A stretch of 64,000 nucleotides of DNA from an uncultured Clostridia bacterium (GTDB lineage Bacteria; Bacillota; Clostridia; HGM11514), in contig CAKSKB010000014.1 of assembly GCA_934464705.1 (NCBI GenBank), forward strand, positions 1-64,000, read 5' to 3'. The notes beneath the pieces are model-generated. The model searched no databases and was not told where the DNA came from. It worked only from the letters and a program-made list of their open reading frames with translations. Made by a program: the position numbers and the translations under genes. Positions 32,486-42,226 of the stretch are shown here, one piece after another (the stretch's first letter is position 1; each line of letters opens with the position of its first letter).

Positions 32486-33368
32486 AAACCCTGATAAACT
32501 GGCGCTATATGTTCTTGGCAAGCCTTGCATAAGCAGACTTTTCTTCGATGAAGCGTTCCTTAAAATGAAGTATCGTCTTATAATGGGGAAAAAGCTTGAT
32601 TTGGACAATCCGAAAACATTTAATGAAAAGCTGCAGTGGCTTAAGCTTCATGACAGAAAGCCGGAGTACACCATGATGGTGGACAAGTATGCGGTGAGGG
32701 AGTATATCGCCGAAAAACTCGGTGAGGAATATCTTATTCCGCTGCTTGGCGTTTGGGAGGACCCGGACGATATTGATTTTGATGCGCTTCCCGATAAGTT
32801 TGTGCTGAAATGCAATCATAATTCCGGTTTGGGTATGTGCATTTGCAGAGATAAAAGCAAGCTTGATATTGAAAAAGTTAAGAGCGAACTGCGCAAAGGT
32901 CTTAAGCAGGATTATTACCTTACCGGCCGCGAATGGCCGTATAAGGATGTGAAAAGAAAAATTGTTGCTGAGAAGTTTATGGTTGATGAGTCCGGTGTAG
33001 AATTGAAGGACTATAAAATATTCTGTTTTAACGGAAATCCCGAGTATGTTGAGGTTGATTTTAACAGGCATATTCAGCACAAGCTTAATCCTTACGCTTT
33101 TGATTGGAAGCCTTTGAATTTTTGTGATAGTTCCAAAAATGATTATTCCGCTGATATAAAAAAGCCTGCTAAGATAGATGATATGTATAATATTGCAAAA
33201 AAACTGTCATCGGGAATCCCGTTTATAAGAGTGGATTTTTACAGTATTTACGATAAGTTATATGTCGGAGAGTTAACTTTGTACCCGGGGTGCGGTTACA
33301 TAAAATATGACCCTGCTGAATGTGATTTGAAATATGGCGAGTTGCTTGATTTAAGAGGTGTGAAATGA
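32460..33368 (+). CDS. TupA-like ATP-grasp ligase, second copy
   Basis: 302 residues, clearly paralogous to the protein at 28189-29067 (shared DLDNPKTFNEKLQWLKLHD, MVDKYAVREYI, DKFVLKCNHNSGLGMCICRDKS, IPFIRVDFYSIYDKLYVGELTLYPGCG). The first and last thirds are conserved while the middle differs, as expected if the two ligases use the same nucleotide chemistry but different substrates. Confidence 0.88.
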   Translation: MNKLLKAIKNPDKLALYVLGKPCISRLFFDEAFLKMKYRLIMGKKLDLDNPKTFNEKLQWLKLHDRKPEYTMMVDKYAVREYIAEKLGEEYLIPLLGVWEDPDDIDFDALPDKFVLKCNHNSGLGMCICRDKSKLDIEKVKSELRKGLKQDYYLTGREWPYKDVKRKIVAEKFMVDESGVELKDYKIFCFNGNPEYVEVDFNRHIQHKLNPYAFDWKPLNFCDSSKNDYSADIKKPAKIDDMYNIAKKLSSGIPFIRVDFYSIYDKLYVGELTLYPGCGYIKYDPAECDLKYGELLDLRGVK

Positions 33369-34531
33369 AAGAATCTTTTCGTTCAAAGAACATAAAACCG
33401 TCTTTGACAAGAGAATTATTTAATATGGCGCTTGGTTATGATGATGTTATCGATTTAACTTTGGGAGATCCGGATTTTAATACACCGGATAGAATAAAAG
33501 CTGCTGCTTGCAATGCTATTCTGAGTAATAAGACGCATTATACTGCAAATGCCGGAGCATTTAAAGCCAGACAGGCTATTTCCGAGCATATCAAAAATAA
33601 CTGGAATGGTGTGTCTTGTGAACCGGAAAAGAATATTGTGCTGACGGTGGGCGGAATGGAAGCATTGTACTTAGCGCTTTTGTGTACGGTAGATCCGGGT
33701 GATGAAGTAATTATTTTTTCACCTTATTATGTTAACTATGTTCAAATGACACAGTTGTGCGGCGGAGTACCTGTAATTATAAATTGCTATGACGATAACA
33801 ATGGTATTAGGATTGATTCCGAATTGCTGGAAAGCAAAATATCCGAAAGAACTTCAGTTATCATTTTAAACTCGCCCAATAATCCTACCGGTGCAGTTGT
33901 CGGTAAAGAATCATTGAAAAATGTAGCTTCAGTGGCAGAAAAATATGATTTGACTATACTTTCCGATGAGGTTTACCGAACACTGCTGTACGATAATAAA
34001 GATCATAACAGTATATTGCAATTTGACAACGCTAAATGCAGAACTATTCTGATAGACAGTTTATCAAAAGAATTCAGTATGACCGGGTGGAGAGTCGGAT
34101 ATGCGTGCGGTCCTGAAGAGTTAATTGCAGCGATGATAAAATGTCAGGAAAATATAGCTGCTTGTGTAACTGTTCCGTCACAGTATGCTCTTGTCGAAGC
34201 ATACAGTAATTTGTGCGGTAATGAAAATTTCATGAAAAACGATTTTGAAAAGCGGCGTAATTTTATTTGTGATCATATAAACAATATATCTGGGTTAAAG
34301 TGTAGAATACCGGAAGGTACCTTTTATGTCTTTGTCAATATTGAAGATACAAAAATGGACTCGGTATCTTTTGCGTATGAGCTGCTGAAAAAAGAAAAGG
34401 TCGCAGTTGTTCCCGGAATTGCATATGGTTCCGAGTATGATTCATATGTTAGGATTGCGTTTACAAAAGATATATCTGTTTTGAATCAGGCTATGAAAAG
34501 AATTGATAGATTTGTTAATGGCCGTAATTGA
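33365..34531 (+). CDS. Class I/II PLP-dependent aminotransferase
   Basis: 388 residues of fold-type I. Conserved segments LTLGDPDFNTPDRI, HYTANAGAFKARQAI, ILNSPNNPTGAVV, the PLP lysine in IDSLSKEFSMTGWRVGY, and RIAFTKD are those of aspartate/aromatic aminotransferases. It overlaps the ATP-grasp gene by four bases (ATGA). Its place suggests that it makes or interconverts an amino acid used by the ATP-grasp ligases, rather than a housekeeping role. Confidence 0.92.
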   Translation: MKESFRSKNIKPSLTRELFNMALGYDDVIDLTLGDPDFNTPDRIKAAACNAILSNKTHYTANAGAFKARQAISEHIKNNWNGVSCEPEKNIVLTVGGMEALYLALLCTVDPGDEVIIFSPYYVNYVQMTQLCGGVPVIINCYDDNNGIRIDSELLESKISERTSVIILNSPNNPTGAVVGKESLKNVASVAEKYDLTILSDEVYRTLLYDNKDHNSILQFDNAKCRTILIDSLSKEFSMTGWRVGYACGPEELIAAMIKCQENIAACVTVPSQYALVEAYSNLCGNENFMKNDFEKRRNFICDHINNISGLKCRIPEGTFYVFVNIEDTKMDSVSFAYELLKKEKVAVVPGIAYGSEYDSYVRIAFTKDISVLNQAMKRIDRFVNGRN

Positions 34532-34542
34532 GGAGAAATATA

Positions 34543-35676
34543 ATGCTGAGTATTATTATAGGAGCAGACATAGTTCCTGTAGAAAAAAATATACATATTT
34601 TTGAATCCGGAGACTCAGAAAAGCTTGTTGATAAAAGGCTTTCGGAGGAATTGAAAAACGCTGATTATCGGGTTTTTAATCTTGAGGTTCCGCTGACGGA
34701 TGAACCTAATCCCATAAAAAAGTGCGGTCCGAATCTCATTGCGCCGGTTAAAACGGTAAACGGTATTAAAGCATTAAATCCGGATTTGCTTACACTTGCG
34801 AACAATCATATAATGGACCAGGGCGAGCAGGGGCTTTATTCGACTGTTAAGGTGCTTTCGGAAAACGGCATTTCGTATGTCGGCGTCGGGAAAAGCATTT
34901 TTGATGCACAAAAACCCTATATTGCGGATATACGCGGTACAAGGATCGGTTTTTATGCCTGCTGCGAGCATGAATTTTCGATTGCCGAAGAAAAAAAGCC
35001 GGGGGCAAATCCGTATGAACCGCTCGATTCGTTTGACCATATTGAGCAGCTGAAACAGAATTGCGATTATCTGATTGTGCTTTACCACGGCGGCAAAGAA
35101 CATTATCGGTATCCTTCGCCGTATTTAAGGCGTGTTTGTGAGAAAATGTGCAGGATCGGCGCTGACTTGGTTGTTTGCCAGCATACGCATTGCGTAGGTT
35201 CTATGGAATACTTTGGCAGCAGCGCTGCGGTTTACGGTCAGGGAAACTTTCATTTTAATCAATGCAGCAATGAGTTTTGGGATACGGCGATTCTTTTGAA
35301 GCTCAGTTTTGATAACGGAATGAAAATTGATTTTATACCGGTTAAGCAAGACGGTTCGGGCGTTTCGTACGGCGATGAAAAAACCATTGAGGATTTTCTT
35401 GAGCGTTCGGAAAACATAAAACAGCCGGGCTTCATAGAAAATGAGTACCGTAAATTTGCGGAAAAGATGGCTCGGAATTATGCGATGAGGATAAAACCGC
35501 CGTCATTTTTGTTCAGAGTAATAAATAAGCTTTGCGGTCACAGGCTGAAGTATAAGCTTTCCGAGAAGCATATGCTTTCCGTCAGAAATATAGCCGAGTG
35601 CGAAGCGCATAGGGAATTGATTATAAAAAATATAGATCAAAGGACGAGAACAAATGGATTCAAAATCAACATCTAA
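34543..35676 (+). CDS. CapA-family metallophosphoesterase-like protein
   Basis: About 377 residues from ATG 34543 (GAGGAG site). Conserved NLEVPLTDEPNPIKKCGPNL, LTLANNHIMDQGEQGL, VLYHGGKEHYRYPSPYLR and VCQHTHCVGSMEYF give the metal-binding His/Asn/Asp set of the CapA/PgsA calcineurin-like family, associated with poly-gamma-glutamate and capsule production. No signal peptide, so it acts in the cytosol or at the inner face. Its presence with two ATP-grasp ligases supports an amino-acid-bearing polymer. Confidence 0.88.
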   Translation: MLSIIIGADIVPVEKNIHIFESGDSEKLVDKRLSEELKNADYRVFNLEVPLTDEPNPIKKCGPNLIAPVKTVNGIKALNPDLLTLANNHIMDQGEQGLYSTVKVLSENGISYVGVGKSIFDAQKPYIADIRGTRIGFYACCEHEFSIAEEKKPGANPYEPLDSFDHIEQLKQNCDYLIVLYHGGKEHYRYPSPYLRRVCEKMCRIGADLVVCQHTHCVGSMEYFGSSAAVYGQGNFHFNQCSNEFWDTAILLKLSFDNGMKIDFIPVKQDGSGVSYGDEKTIEDFLERSENIKQPGFIENEYRKFAEKMARNYAMRIKPPSFLFRVINKLCGHRLKYKLSEKHMLSVRNIAECEAHRELIIKNIDQRTRTNGFKINI

Positions 35677-37138
35677 GGTTTTTGCAAATTCAATTATATA
35701 TTCAATCAGCGGTTTGTTGATGAAATGCTTCAGCTTTTTTCTGCTGCCTCTTTATACATCATTTTTAACAACAAAAGATTACGGAATAATTAATCTGGCA
35801 AACAGTTTTACGGCAAGTATGATTTTTATTGTGGCATTTTCTCTCTATTCTGCTGTTCTTCGTTTCTATGTTGATTTTAAAGATGATAGAAAAAAGCTAA
35901 AAAGATTTTACGGTACAATTGTAACTTTTGTGGGTGCTTCGGGTATTGTGTTTTTTATCCTGCTGTTTTTATTCAGAAATCTCTTGTCGAAATATGTTTT
36001 TTCCGGGTTAAGCTTTTATCCGGTTATTTTGGTCTGCCTTGTATCGCTTATATTTAACTGTGAATATAACGTTTATGATAAAATACTTAAAAGCCAGCAA
36101 AATGCTTTAAAATCATCTATCATAAGTTTGGCAGTGTTTTTTGCAACAATAATATTCAATATTGTGTTTGTAGTGTTTTTTAAGTTAGGGGCTTTCGGCG
36201 TTCTCCTTGCATCTTTGATTGTGTATATAATTTTTACGATTATTTTTATCGTTGATATGAAAATCCGTGACAGCATAGAGTTTTGTGTTGATTTTGGAAT
36301 TCTGAAAGAGTCGCTCAAGTATTCTGTTCCGATTATTCCACACAATTTATCGGCAAGTATCGCCGTTTTGATTTCAAGTGTTCTGATCGGAAACAAGGTT
36401 TCAATTTCATCTCTTGGTATATATTCAGTTGCGTCGCAATTTGGAAATATTGCCGATACGGTGCAGGCATATGTGAACAATGCATACGGGCCGTGGCTTT
36501 TTGAAAAGCTCAAATCATCTGAACCCGAGTATAAAAACGATATTCGCAAAACGGTAAAACTAATATGTTGGGCTATCGGATTTTTCATGATCGGCATTTC
36601 TCTTTTTTCGCAGGACTATATCGTTTTATTTGTAAATAAAGCTTATCTCGGCGCATGGAAATATACACCTTTTATTGTAATGGTATATACGATTAAAATG
36701 GCATATTATTTTTATGTAAGCGTCCTGCTTTATTACAAAAAAGCATCAAAGTATTTGTTTGTTGCAACCTTGTCGGGAAGTCTCTGCAATATTCTTTTGT
36801 CGGCTGTTTTTATACCCGCATACGGTGTTTACGGTTCAATAATAGCTGATATGATAGCGATGCTGATCAGAGTGAGCATAGTAATATTTATAAGCAAGCG
36901 TTTTGCCGATATAGGCCTTCGAATCAAAGACTTTATATACATTGCTGCGGTTATTGTATTTTTTATATTTGCCGGAGTATCATTATCGTATTTCTTCTAC
37001 AGTGACAGATTCAGTATCATCAATTTTGCATATAAAATAATGCTGCTTCTCATTTATATCGTGGTTTTATTCCTGCGATGCAGAAAAGAATGCAGTAAAT
37101 ATCTTGTTGATCTTGTGTCTAAAATTAAAAAGTGGTGA
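35654..37138 (+). CDS. Wzx-type oligosaccharide flippase (MOP superfamily)
   Basis: 494 residues with about fourteen hydrophobic helices. N-terminal IIYSISGLLMKCFSFFLLPLYTSFLTTKDYGIINL is the typical opening of polysaccharide-export flippases. It should carry the lipid-linked repeat unit across the membrane for the polymerase encoded at 31226. Overlaps the CapA-like gene by 23 bases. Confidence 0.93.
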   Translation: MDSKSTSKVFANSIIYSISGLLMKCFSFFLLPLYTSFLTTKDYGIINLANSFTASMIFIVAFSLYSAVLRFYVDFKDDRKKLKRFYGTIVTFVGASGIVFFILLFLFRNLLSKYVFSGLSFYPVILVCLVSLIFNCEYNVYDKILKSQQNALKSSIISLAVFFATIIFNIVFVVFFKLGAFGVLLASLIVYIIFTIIFIVDMKIRDSIEFCVDFGILKESLKYSVPIIPHNLSASIAVLISSVLIGNKVSISSLGIYSVASQFGNIADTVQAYVNNAYGPWLFEKLKSSEPEYKNDIRKTVKLICWAIGFFMIGISLFSQDYIVLFVNKAYLGAWKYTPFIVMVYTIKMAYYFYVSVLLYYKKASKYLFVATLSGSLCNILLSAVFIPAYGVYGSIIADMIAMLIRVSIVIFISKRFADIGLRIKDFIYIAAVIVFFIFAGVSLSYFFYSDRFSIINFAYKIMLLLIYIVVLFLRCRKECSKYLVDLVSKIKKW

Positions 37139-37142
37139 AATT

Positions 37143-38264
37143 ATGGAAAATATATTTTTGTGTTATAATTATTTAACATTGAGCAAGGCAATGTATTATA
37201 TTGATAACAAATTTAAAAACGATGGAAACACAATTATTTTTTTGCAAAGCGTGGTGCTGTTTCCGGATGCAGTAGCTAAAGAATACAACGTGTTTTGTTA
37301 TGATAGCTTTTTTAATATTAACAAGCAAAATAACGACAAGCATTTTAAAAAACTTAAAAACTTGTATATCCTGAAGAAAAAAAACAGGATGTATAACAAC
37401 TATATCAGGTTTGTTTATAAGGTAGTTGAAGATAAGGCCGCCTGCAGTGATTGTACAATTTTCGTTTTTAGCGATAACGGTTCTACCGAGTTTATTTTGT
37501 CGAAAGTTTTTGATTTGACATTGCGTATTGATCATAAAATAAAATGCGTATTGATTGAGGAAGGTCTTGCACTGTATTCCTGCACATATAATACAGATAA
37601 ATCATTTAAATATTATATAAAAAGACTCTTGGGGTTGAGTGATTGTATTATTAACCCCGTTATTATGGGAATGAATAAATATATCTCGGAAGTATGGTGT
37701 TCCGATCCTGAAAAATTCAAATTAAAAAGAAACGATATAAAAGTAATTAAGGAAGACGATGTATTTACACCCGAACATTCCAAAAAAATCATGCGATTAT
37801 TTGCCCAAAACGACAATATCAGGCTCCCTGATGATGTCAAATATGTTTTTTTGACACAGCCATATGATTTTACAAATGAGATGTTTAAAAAATTCAAGCA
37901 TATAATGACCATCTTGACAGCAAAGGGTAAGGTTTTAATTAAAAAGCATCCTAGAGATAAATTTAATTATAATCAATTACAAAATGACAATATAATAATA
38001 TCATCAGATGAACTACAAAAGATACCGTTTGAATGCATATATAGAAGCTTAGAAGATGTAACATTGCTAACATATTATTCTTCTGCAGCAATAATAAAAA
38101 ATTCAAAACGAAAACCTATCTTCTTATATAAACTGTTTTGTTCACCTGAAGAAATTGATAGGATAAATAATTTTGAAATAAATTGGAGAAATATATCGGT
38201 TTGTGATACTTTCGAAGATTTAAATAATTTAATATTTGGAGGAAATACAAATGAACTACACTAA
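37143..38264 (+). CDS. Sialyltransferase/polysialyltransferase-like glycosyltransferase
   Basis: About 373 residues from ATG 37143; the upstream ATG 37104 lies inside the flippase gene. A weakly conserved GT-B protein with IRLPDDVKYVFLTQPYDF and LIKKHPRDKFNY, the HP-motif found in bacterial CMP-sialic-acid-dependent transferases (PF07388/GT52-like). The assignment is helped by the next two genes, which make a CMP-nonulosonate donor. Strongly AT-rich. Confidence 0.65.
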   Translation: MENIFLCYNYLTLSKAMYYIDNKFKNDGNTIIFLQSVVLFPDAVAKEYNVFCYDSFFNINKQNNDKHFKKLKNLYILKKKNRMYNNYIRFVYKVVEDKAACSDCTIFVFSDNGSTEFILSKVFDLTLRIDHKIKCVLIEEGLALYSCTYNTDKSFKYYIKRLLGLSDCIINPVIMGMNKYISEVWCSDPEKFKLKRNDIKVIKEDDVFTPEHSKKIMRLFAQNDNIRLPDDVKYVFLTQPYDFTNEMFKKFKHIMTILTAKGKVLIKKHPRDKFNYNQLQNDNIIISSDELQKIPFECIYRSLEDVTLLTYYSSAAIIKNSKRKPIFLYKLFCSPEEIDRINNFEINWRNISVCDTFEDLNNLIFGGNTNELH

Positions 38265-39129
38265 ACCTTATGTAATAGCTGAAGCCGGATGCAATCATAT
38301 GGGTAATTTCGATATTGCCAAAGAATTAATAAAAGTTGCAGCGGTATTTTGTAATGCAGATGCGATCAAGTTTCAAAAACGATGCAATAGAGAGTTATTG
38401 ACAGAAGAGCAGTATAATGCACCCCATCCTAATCCTGTAAATTCATATGGAAAAACATATGGTGAGCATAGAGAATTTTTGGAATTTACAGTTGACCAAC
38501 ATGCCGAATTGAAAGAATTTTGCGAAAAGATGGGTATTACATATTCCACATCTGTTTGGGATATGACATCCGCAAAAGAAATCGCAAGCATAAAGCCCGA
38601 ATTTATTAAAATACCGTCGGCTTGTAACAACAACACAAAAATGCTTCAATGGCTTTGCGATAATTACAATGGCGAAATTCAGGTATCTCTTGGAATGACG
38701 ACAAGACAGGAAGAAAAAGAACTGATTGATTTGTTTGTTAACAATGGGAGAAACAAAGATTTGGTGATTTTTAACTGCACATCGGGTTATCCTGTTCCGT
38801 TCGAAGATATTTGCCTTTTGGAGATTACTCGACTAAAAGAGATGTACGGAGATATAGTTAAGAAAATAGGTTTTTCAGGACATCATTTAGGAATTGCAGT
38901 TGATGTTGCGGCATATACGCTTGGTGCTGAGGTTTTTGAACGACATTATACTCTTGACAGAACATGGAAGGGCACTGACCACGCAGCTTCATTAGAACCT
39001 GAGGGTATTAGAAAGCTTAAAAGAAATCTGTTAGCAGTTGAGAAGGCACTTACATATAAAAAGCAGGAGGTATTGCCTATTGAACAGATTCAAAGAGATA
39101 AATTAAAATACAGGAAGTGTGAAAAATGA
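38251..39129 (+). CDS. neuB: NeuB-family nonulosonic acid synthase, SAF-less short form
   Basis: About 292 residues from ATG 38251 (GGAGGAAAT site). TIM-barrel with VIAEAGCNHMGNFDIAKELI, DAIKFQKR, TSVWDMTSAKEI, KIPSACNNNTKML, GFSGHHLGIAVDVAAYTLGA and FERHYTLDRTWKGTDHAASLEP, which supply the PEP and metal ligands. It condenses PEP with a 6-carbon amino or neutral sugar. The C-terminal antifreeze-like SAF domain that most NeuB, LegI and PseI proteins carry (about 60 residues, substrate lid) is absent. No NeuC, PseB or LegB is nearby, so the exact nonulosonate is open. Confidence 0.88.
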   Translation: MNYTKPYVIAEAGCNHMGNFDIAKELIKVAAVFCNADAIKFQKRCNRELLTEEQYNAPHPNPVNSYGKTYGEHREFLEFTVDQHAELKEFCEKMGITYSTSVWDMTSAKEIASIKPEFIKIPSACNNNTKMLQWLCDNYNGEIQVSLGMTTRQEEKELIDLFVNNGRNKDLVIFNCTSGYPVPFEDICLLEITRLKEMYGDIVKKIGFSGHHLGIAVDVAAYTLGAEVFERHYTLDRTWKGTDHAASLEPEGIRKLKRNLLAVEKALTYKKQEVLPIEQIQRDKLKYRKCEK

Positions 39130-39794
39130 AAAACGCAGCATTTATTCCCGTCAGAGGCGGAAGTAAGTCTATACCGCTAAAAAATATAAAACTGCTTATG
39201 GGTAAGCCTTTGGTATATTGGGTTGCAAAAGCGGCTTCGGAGTGCAAATATATCGATACTATATATATAGCTACCGATTCAGAGGAGATAAAAAGCACAA
39301 TAAATTCTCTAAATATCAACAAAGTACAGGTTATCCCGAGAAGTGAGGAAACCGCTACCGATTTTGCTTCAACGGAGTCTGCAATGCTTGAGTTTGCCAA
39401 TAATTATGATTTTGACAATATTGTTCTTATTCAGGCTACATCTCCGTTGCTGAAATGCAAAGACTTGGATAACGGATTTAATAAGTTTTACGAAGATGGT
39501 ACAGATAGTGTCATATCTGTTGTAAGACAAAAAAGATTTATATGGAGAACTGATGAAAACGGTTATGCGGCGCCTGTAAACTATGATGTCTATAATAGAC
39601 CAAGAAGACAGGATTTTGACGGATATTTTGTCGAAAACGGCGCTTTTTATATCACTTCAAAAAAGGATTTATTGAAATCAAAGAACCGTGTTTCCGGAAA
39701 TATTGTTCCGATTGAAATGGATGAGAAAACATTCGTGGAAATTGATGAACCGTCAGATTGGATAATAATAGAAGAGTTAATGAAAAGAATATAA
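39126..39794 (+). CDS. neuA: CMP-nonulosonate (acylneuraminate) cytidylyltransferase
   Basis: 222 residues. The CTP-binding opening PVRGGSKSIPLKNIKLLMGKPLV, IATDSEEI, RSEETATDFASTESAM, and QATSPLLKCKDL are those of NeuA/PseF/LegF enzymes. It makes the CMP-activated form of the NeuB product. Overlaps neuB by four bases. Confidence 0.93.
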   Translation: MKNAAFIPVRGGSKSIPLKNIKLLMGKPLVYWVAKAASECKYIDTIYIATDSEEIKSTINSLNINKVQVIPRSEETATDFASTESAMLEFANNYDFDNIVLIQATSPLLKCKDLDNGFNKFYEDGTDSVISVVRQKRFIWRTDENGYAAPVNYDVYNRPRRQDFDGYFVENGAFYITSKKDLLKSKNRVSGNIVPIEMDEKTFVEIDEPSDWIIIEELMKRI

Positions 39795-39807
39795 GTGAGT
39801 AAAAGCC

Positions 39808-41025
39808 ATGACCCAAAACTTTATTAATATGCTTAAACTTTTTGCCTGCGGTGCAGCGGGGAAGGAGTTTAAGGCGGACGGAAAAATTAATATAGAAGAA
39901 GTCAGGCGCCTTGCGATTGAGCAGAGCGTCTGGCAGACTGTGTTTGCAGGAATCAGCACTTCGGTAAATGAGGGGAATTTGACTGTTGAACCTGAGCTTT
40001 TTTCAAAGCTTAAGCGTGAGGTTGTGGCTTCGGTCAGAAGCAGTATGATGAAAAATGAGTTTACTTCCAAGGTTCTTTCGGAAATATCGGGAGATCTGAA
40101 TTACTGTGTGCTGAAGGGTCAGACGGTCGCAAGGCTTTATAAGCACCCCGATATGAGGGTTTCGAGCGATGTTGACATACTGATTGACCAAAAGAATGCC
40201 GATGAGTGGGCAACTCGCTTAAGAAATGTCGGTTATAATGTTGAAACTCCGAATGGAATAGCTCATCATTTCGGTGCTGTTCACCCCGTAGGAGGACTTT
40301 TGGAGGTTCACACCGAAATGTATTATAAGGCGACCGGTGATATTTTGCTGAAAGGTCTTGTGAACTACGATGAGCCGTACATAGACTGCGGCGGTTTTCC
40401 GTCGCTTGGGATAAACGATTCGCTGATGTTCCTTACAGCTCACCTCTTGAAACATTTTTTGAACGGTGCAGCCGGTTTAAGGCAAATATGCGATTTGCTT
40501 ATGCATATGCAGCATTATAATTCCGAAATCGATTGGAAAAAATATAATGAGCTTATGGAAACGCTCGGGTTTACCGGATTTATTTCTGCAATCAAGGGAA
40601 TTGGCAGCAAGTATTTCGGTTTTGATTTTGAAGATTCTGACGAGATTCTCGGCGATATTCTTCTTGATGATACTGAAATCGGAGGGAATTTTGGCAATAA
40701 CGATTCCGAAAAAGGTGCTTTTTACTATGAATTTTTGAAACAGCGGACAGACATGACCGAAAAAGAATTTAACGCCTACTATGATAAATATTCAAGAGGG
40801 ACGGCATTTAAGAGATTGTTCCCGAATCTCAAATCTATGCAGAAGCAGTTCCCGAAGCTGAAAAAAGCTCCATGTTTGCTTCCGGCATACTGGGTTATCA
40901 GGCTCGGGGGAATCTTCGTGCGTGTAGTTTCGGGCGAAAGGGCGGTAAATAATCTGCCGAGTGCCGAAAGCGAAAGCGTAAAGAGAAGGCGTGAACTGAC
41001 GAAAAAGCTTGGAATGATGAAATAA
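39808..41025 (+). CDS. NTP_transf_5 family putative nucleotidyltransferase
   Basis: 405 residues. VLKGQTVARLYKHPDMRVSSDVDILIDQKNADEW carries the G-x-Asp-x-Asp nucleotidyltransferase pattern of PF14907, an uncharacterised family common in capsule and lasso-peptide loci. Base composition returns to the genome norm here. It may nucleotidylate or phosphorylate a small molecule or a protein; function unknown. Confidence 0.82.
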   Translation: MTQNFINMLKLFACGAAGKEFKADGKINIEEVRRLAIEQSVWQTVFAGISTSVNEGNLTVEPELFSKLKREVVASVRSSMMKNEFTSKVLSEISGDLNYCVLKGQTVARLYKHPDMRVSSDVDILIDQKNADEWATRLRNVGYNVETPNGIAHHFGAVHPVGGLLEVHTEMYYKATGDILLKGLVNYDEPYIDCGGFPSLGINDSLMFLTAHLLKHFLNGAAGLRQICDLLMHMQHYNSEIDWKKYNELMETLGFTGFISAIKGIGSKYFGFDFEDSDEILGDILLDDTEIGGNFGNNDSEKGAFYYEFLKQRTDMTEKEFNAYYDKYSRGTAFKRLFPNLKSMQKQFPKLKKAPCLLPAYWVIRLGGIFVRVVSGERAVNNLPSAESESVKRRRELTKKLGMMK

Positions 41026-41038
41026 GGAGATACTTATT

Positions 41039-42226
41039 ATGACGCAGAGTTTAGAGCGTGAGTTTTTAAGACTTTATCCCGATGCAAAGGATGTATTTGA
41101 AGCATTTTGCCCTTACCGTGTATGCCCGTTGGGCGCACATTCCGACCATCAGTATGGGCTTGTTTCCGGCTTTGCAATCGATAAGGGTATTGAAATTGCG
41201 TATTTCCCGACGGAGAACGGAATATGCGAACTGAGAAGCCTTAATTTCCCCGGGAAAGTACAGTTCCATGTTCATGATATCCGTGAAAAAACGGGCGACT
41301 GGGCGGATTATCTGAGGGGAGCTGTGCTTGCTCTTTCCGAAAAAGCGGAAATCGAACACGGAATATGCGCACTGATTTCGGGCAGTCTGCCGGTAGGCGG
41401 TCTTTCATCTTCTGCGGCGGTAATACTGGCGTTTCTCTCCGCAATGTGCCATGCAAACGGAATTAAGCTTACAAAGCCCGAAATGATTGACGCGGCGCTG
41501 TGGGCGGAAAACAAGTATGTCGGCGTAAGCTGCGGCAAGCTTGACCAGTCATGTGAAATGTTCAGCAAAAAAGACCATCTTCTGTATCTTGACACCAAGG
41601 ACGACACTTTTGAGCTTATTCCGAAAAGTGCGAAGGCGGCTCCGTTTGAATTTGCGATAATTTTCAGCGGTGTTGAAAGAAGCCTTGCAGGTACGGCTTT
41701 TAATATGAGGGTTGACGAGCTTAAGGCTGCGTCATATGCGCTCAAGGCGTTTTCGGGAATGGATTACGGCAGGTTTTGCGACAGCAGATTAAGGGATGTT
41801 CCGAGAGAGGTTTATGATAAGTATAAAGACAAGCTTCCGGAAAACTGGAGGAAGCGTGCAGAGCATTTTTACACTGAGTTTGAGCGTGTGAAAATGGGAG
41901 CGGAAGCCTGGAAAAACGGCGATATTGCTAAGTTTGGGCGGCTTTCATCAGAGAGCGGATACAGCAGTATTTATAATTACGAAACGGGTTCTGACGAACT
42001 CAAGGCAATATATGATATTATGATGAAAACCGACGGCATTTACGGCGGAAGGTTTTCGGGAGCGGGCTTCAAGGGCTGCTGCATGGCGATTGTTGACCCG
42101 AGTTTTAAAACGGAAATAACCGAGCATGTTATGACAGAATATCTTAAGATTTTTCCGCAGTATCGGGAAAGCTTTTCCGTTCATTTCTGTCAGAGCACCG
42201 ACGGTTGCAATGTGGAGGAAATATAA
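41039..42226 (+). CDS. GHMP-family sugar kinase (galactokinase/galacturonokinase-like)
   Basis: 395 residues. Three GHMP motifs: signature CPYRVCPLGAHSDHQYG (about 24-40), ATP loop GSLPVGGLSSSAAV (about 117-130), and C-terminal GGRFSGAGFKGCC. Standard galactokinase has GRVNLIGEHTDY; the CPLGAHxDHQ form seen here recalls plant galacturonokinase, so galacturonate or another uronic acid is a possible substrate. It makes a sugar 1-phosphate; the next gene, in direct contact, is a sugar-1-phosphate nucleotidyltransferase, so the two form an NDP-sugar salvage pair. Confidence 0.85.
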   Translation: MTQSLEREFLRLYPDAKDVFEAFCPYRVCPLGAHSDHQYGLVSGFAIDKGIEIAYFPTENGICELRSLNFPGKVQFHVHDIREKTGDWADYLRGAVLALSEKAEIEHGICALISGSLPVGGLSSSAAVILAFLSAMCHANGIKLTKPEMIDAALWAENKYVGVSCGKLDQSCEMFSKKDHLLYLDTKDDTFELIPKSAKAAPFEFAIIFSGVERSLAGTAFNMRVDELKAASYALKAFSGMDYGRFCDSRLRDVPREVYDKYKDKLPENWRKRAEHFYTEFERVKMGAEAWKNGDIAKFGRLSSESGYSSIYNYETGSDELKAIYDIMMKTDGIYGGRFSGAGFKGCCMAIVDPSFKTEITEHVMTEYLKIFPQYRESFSVHFCQSTDGCNVEEI

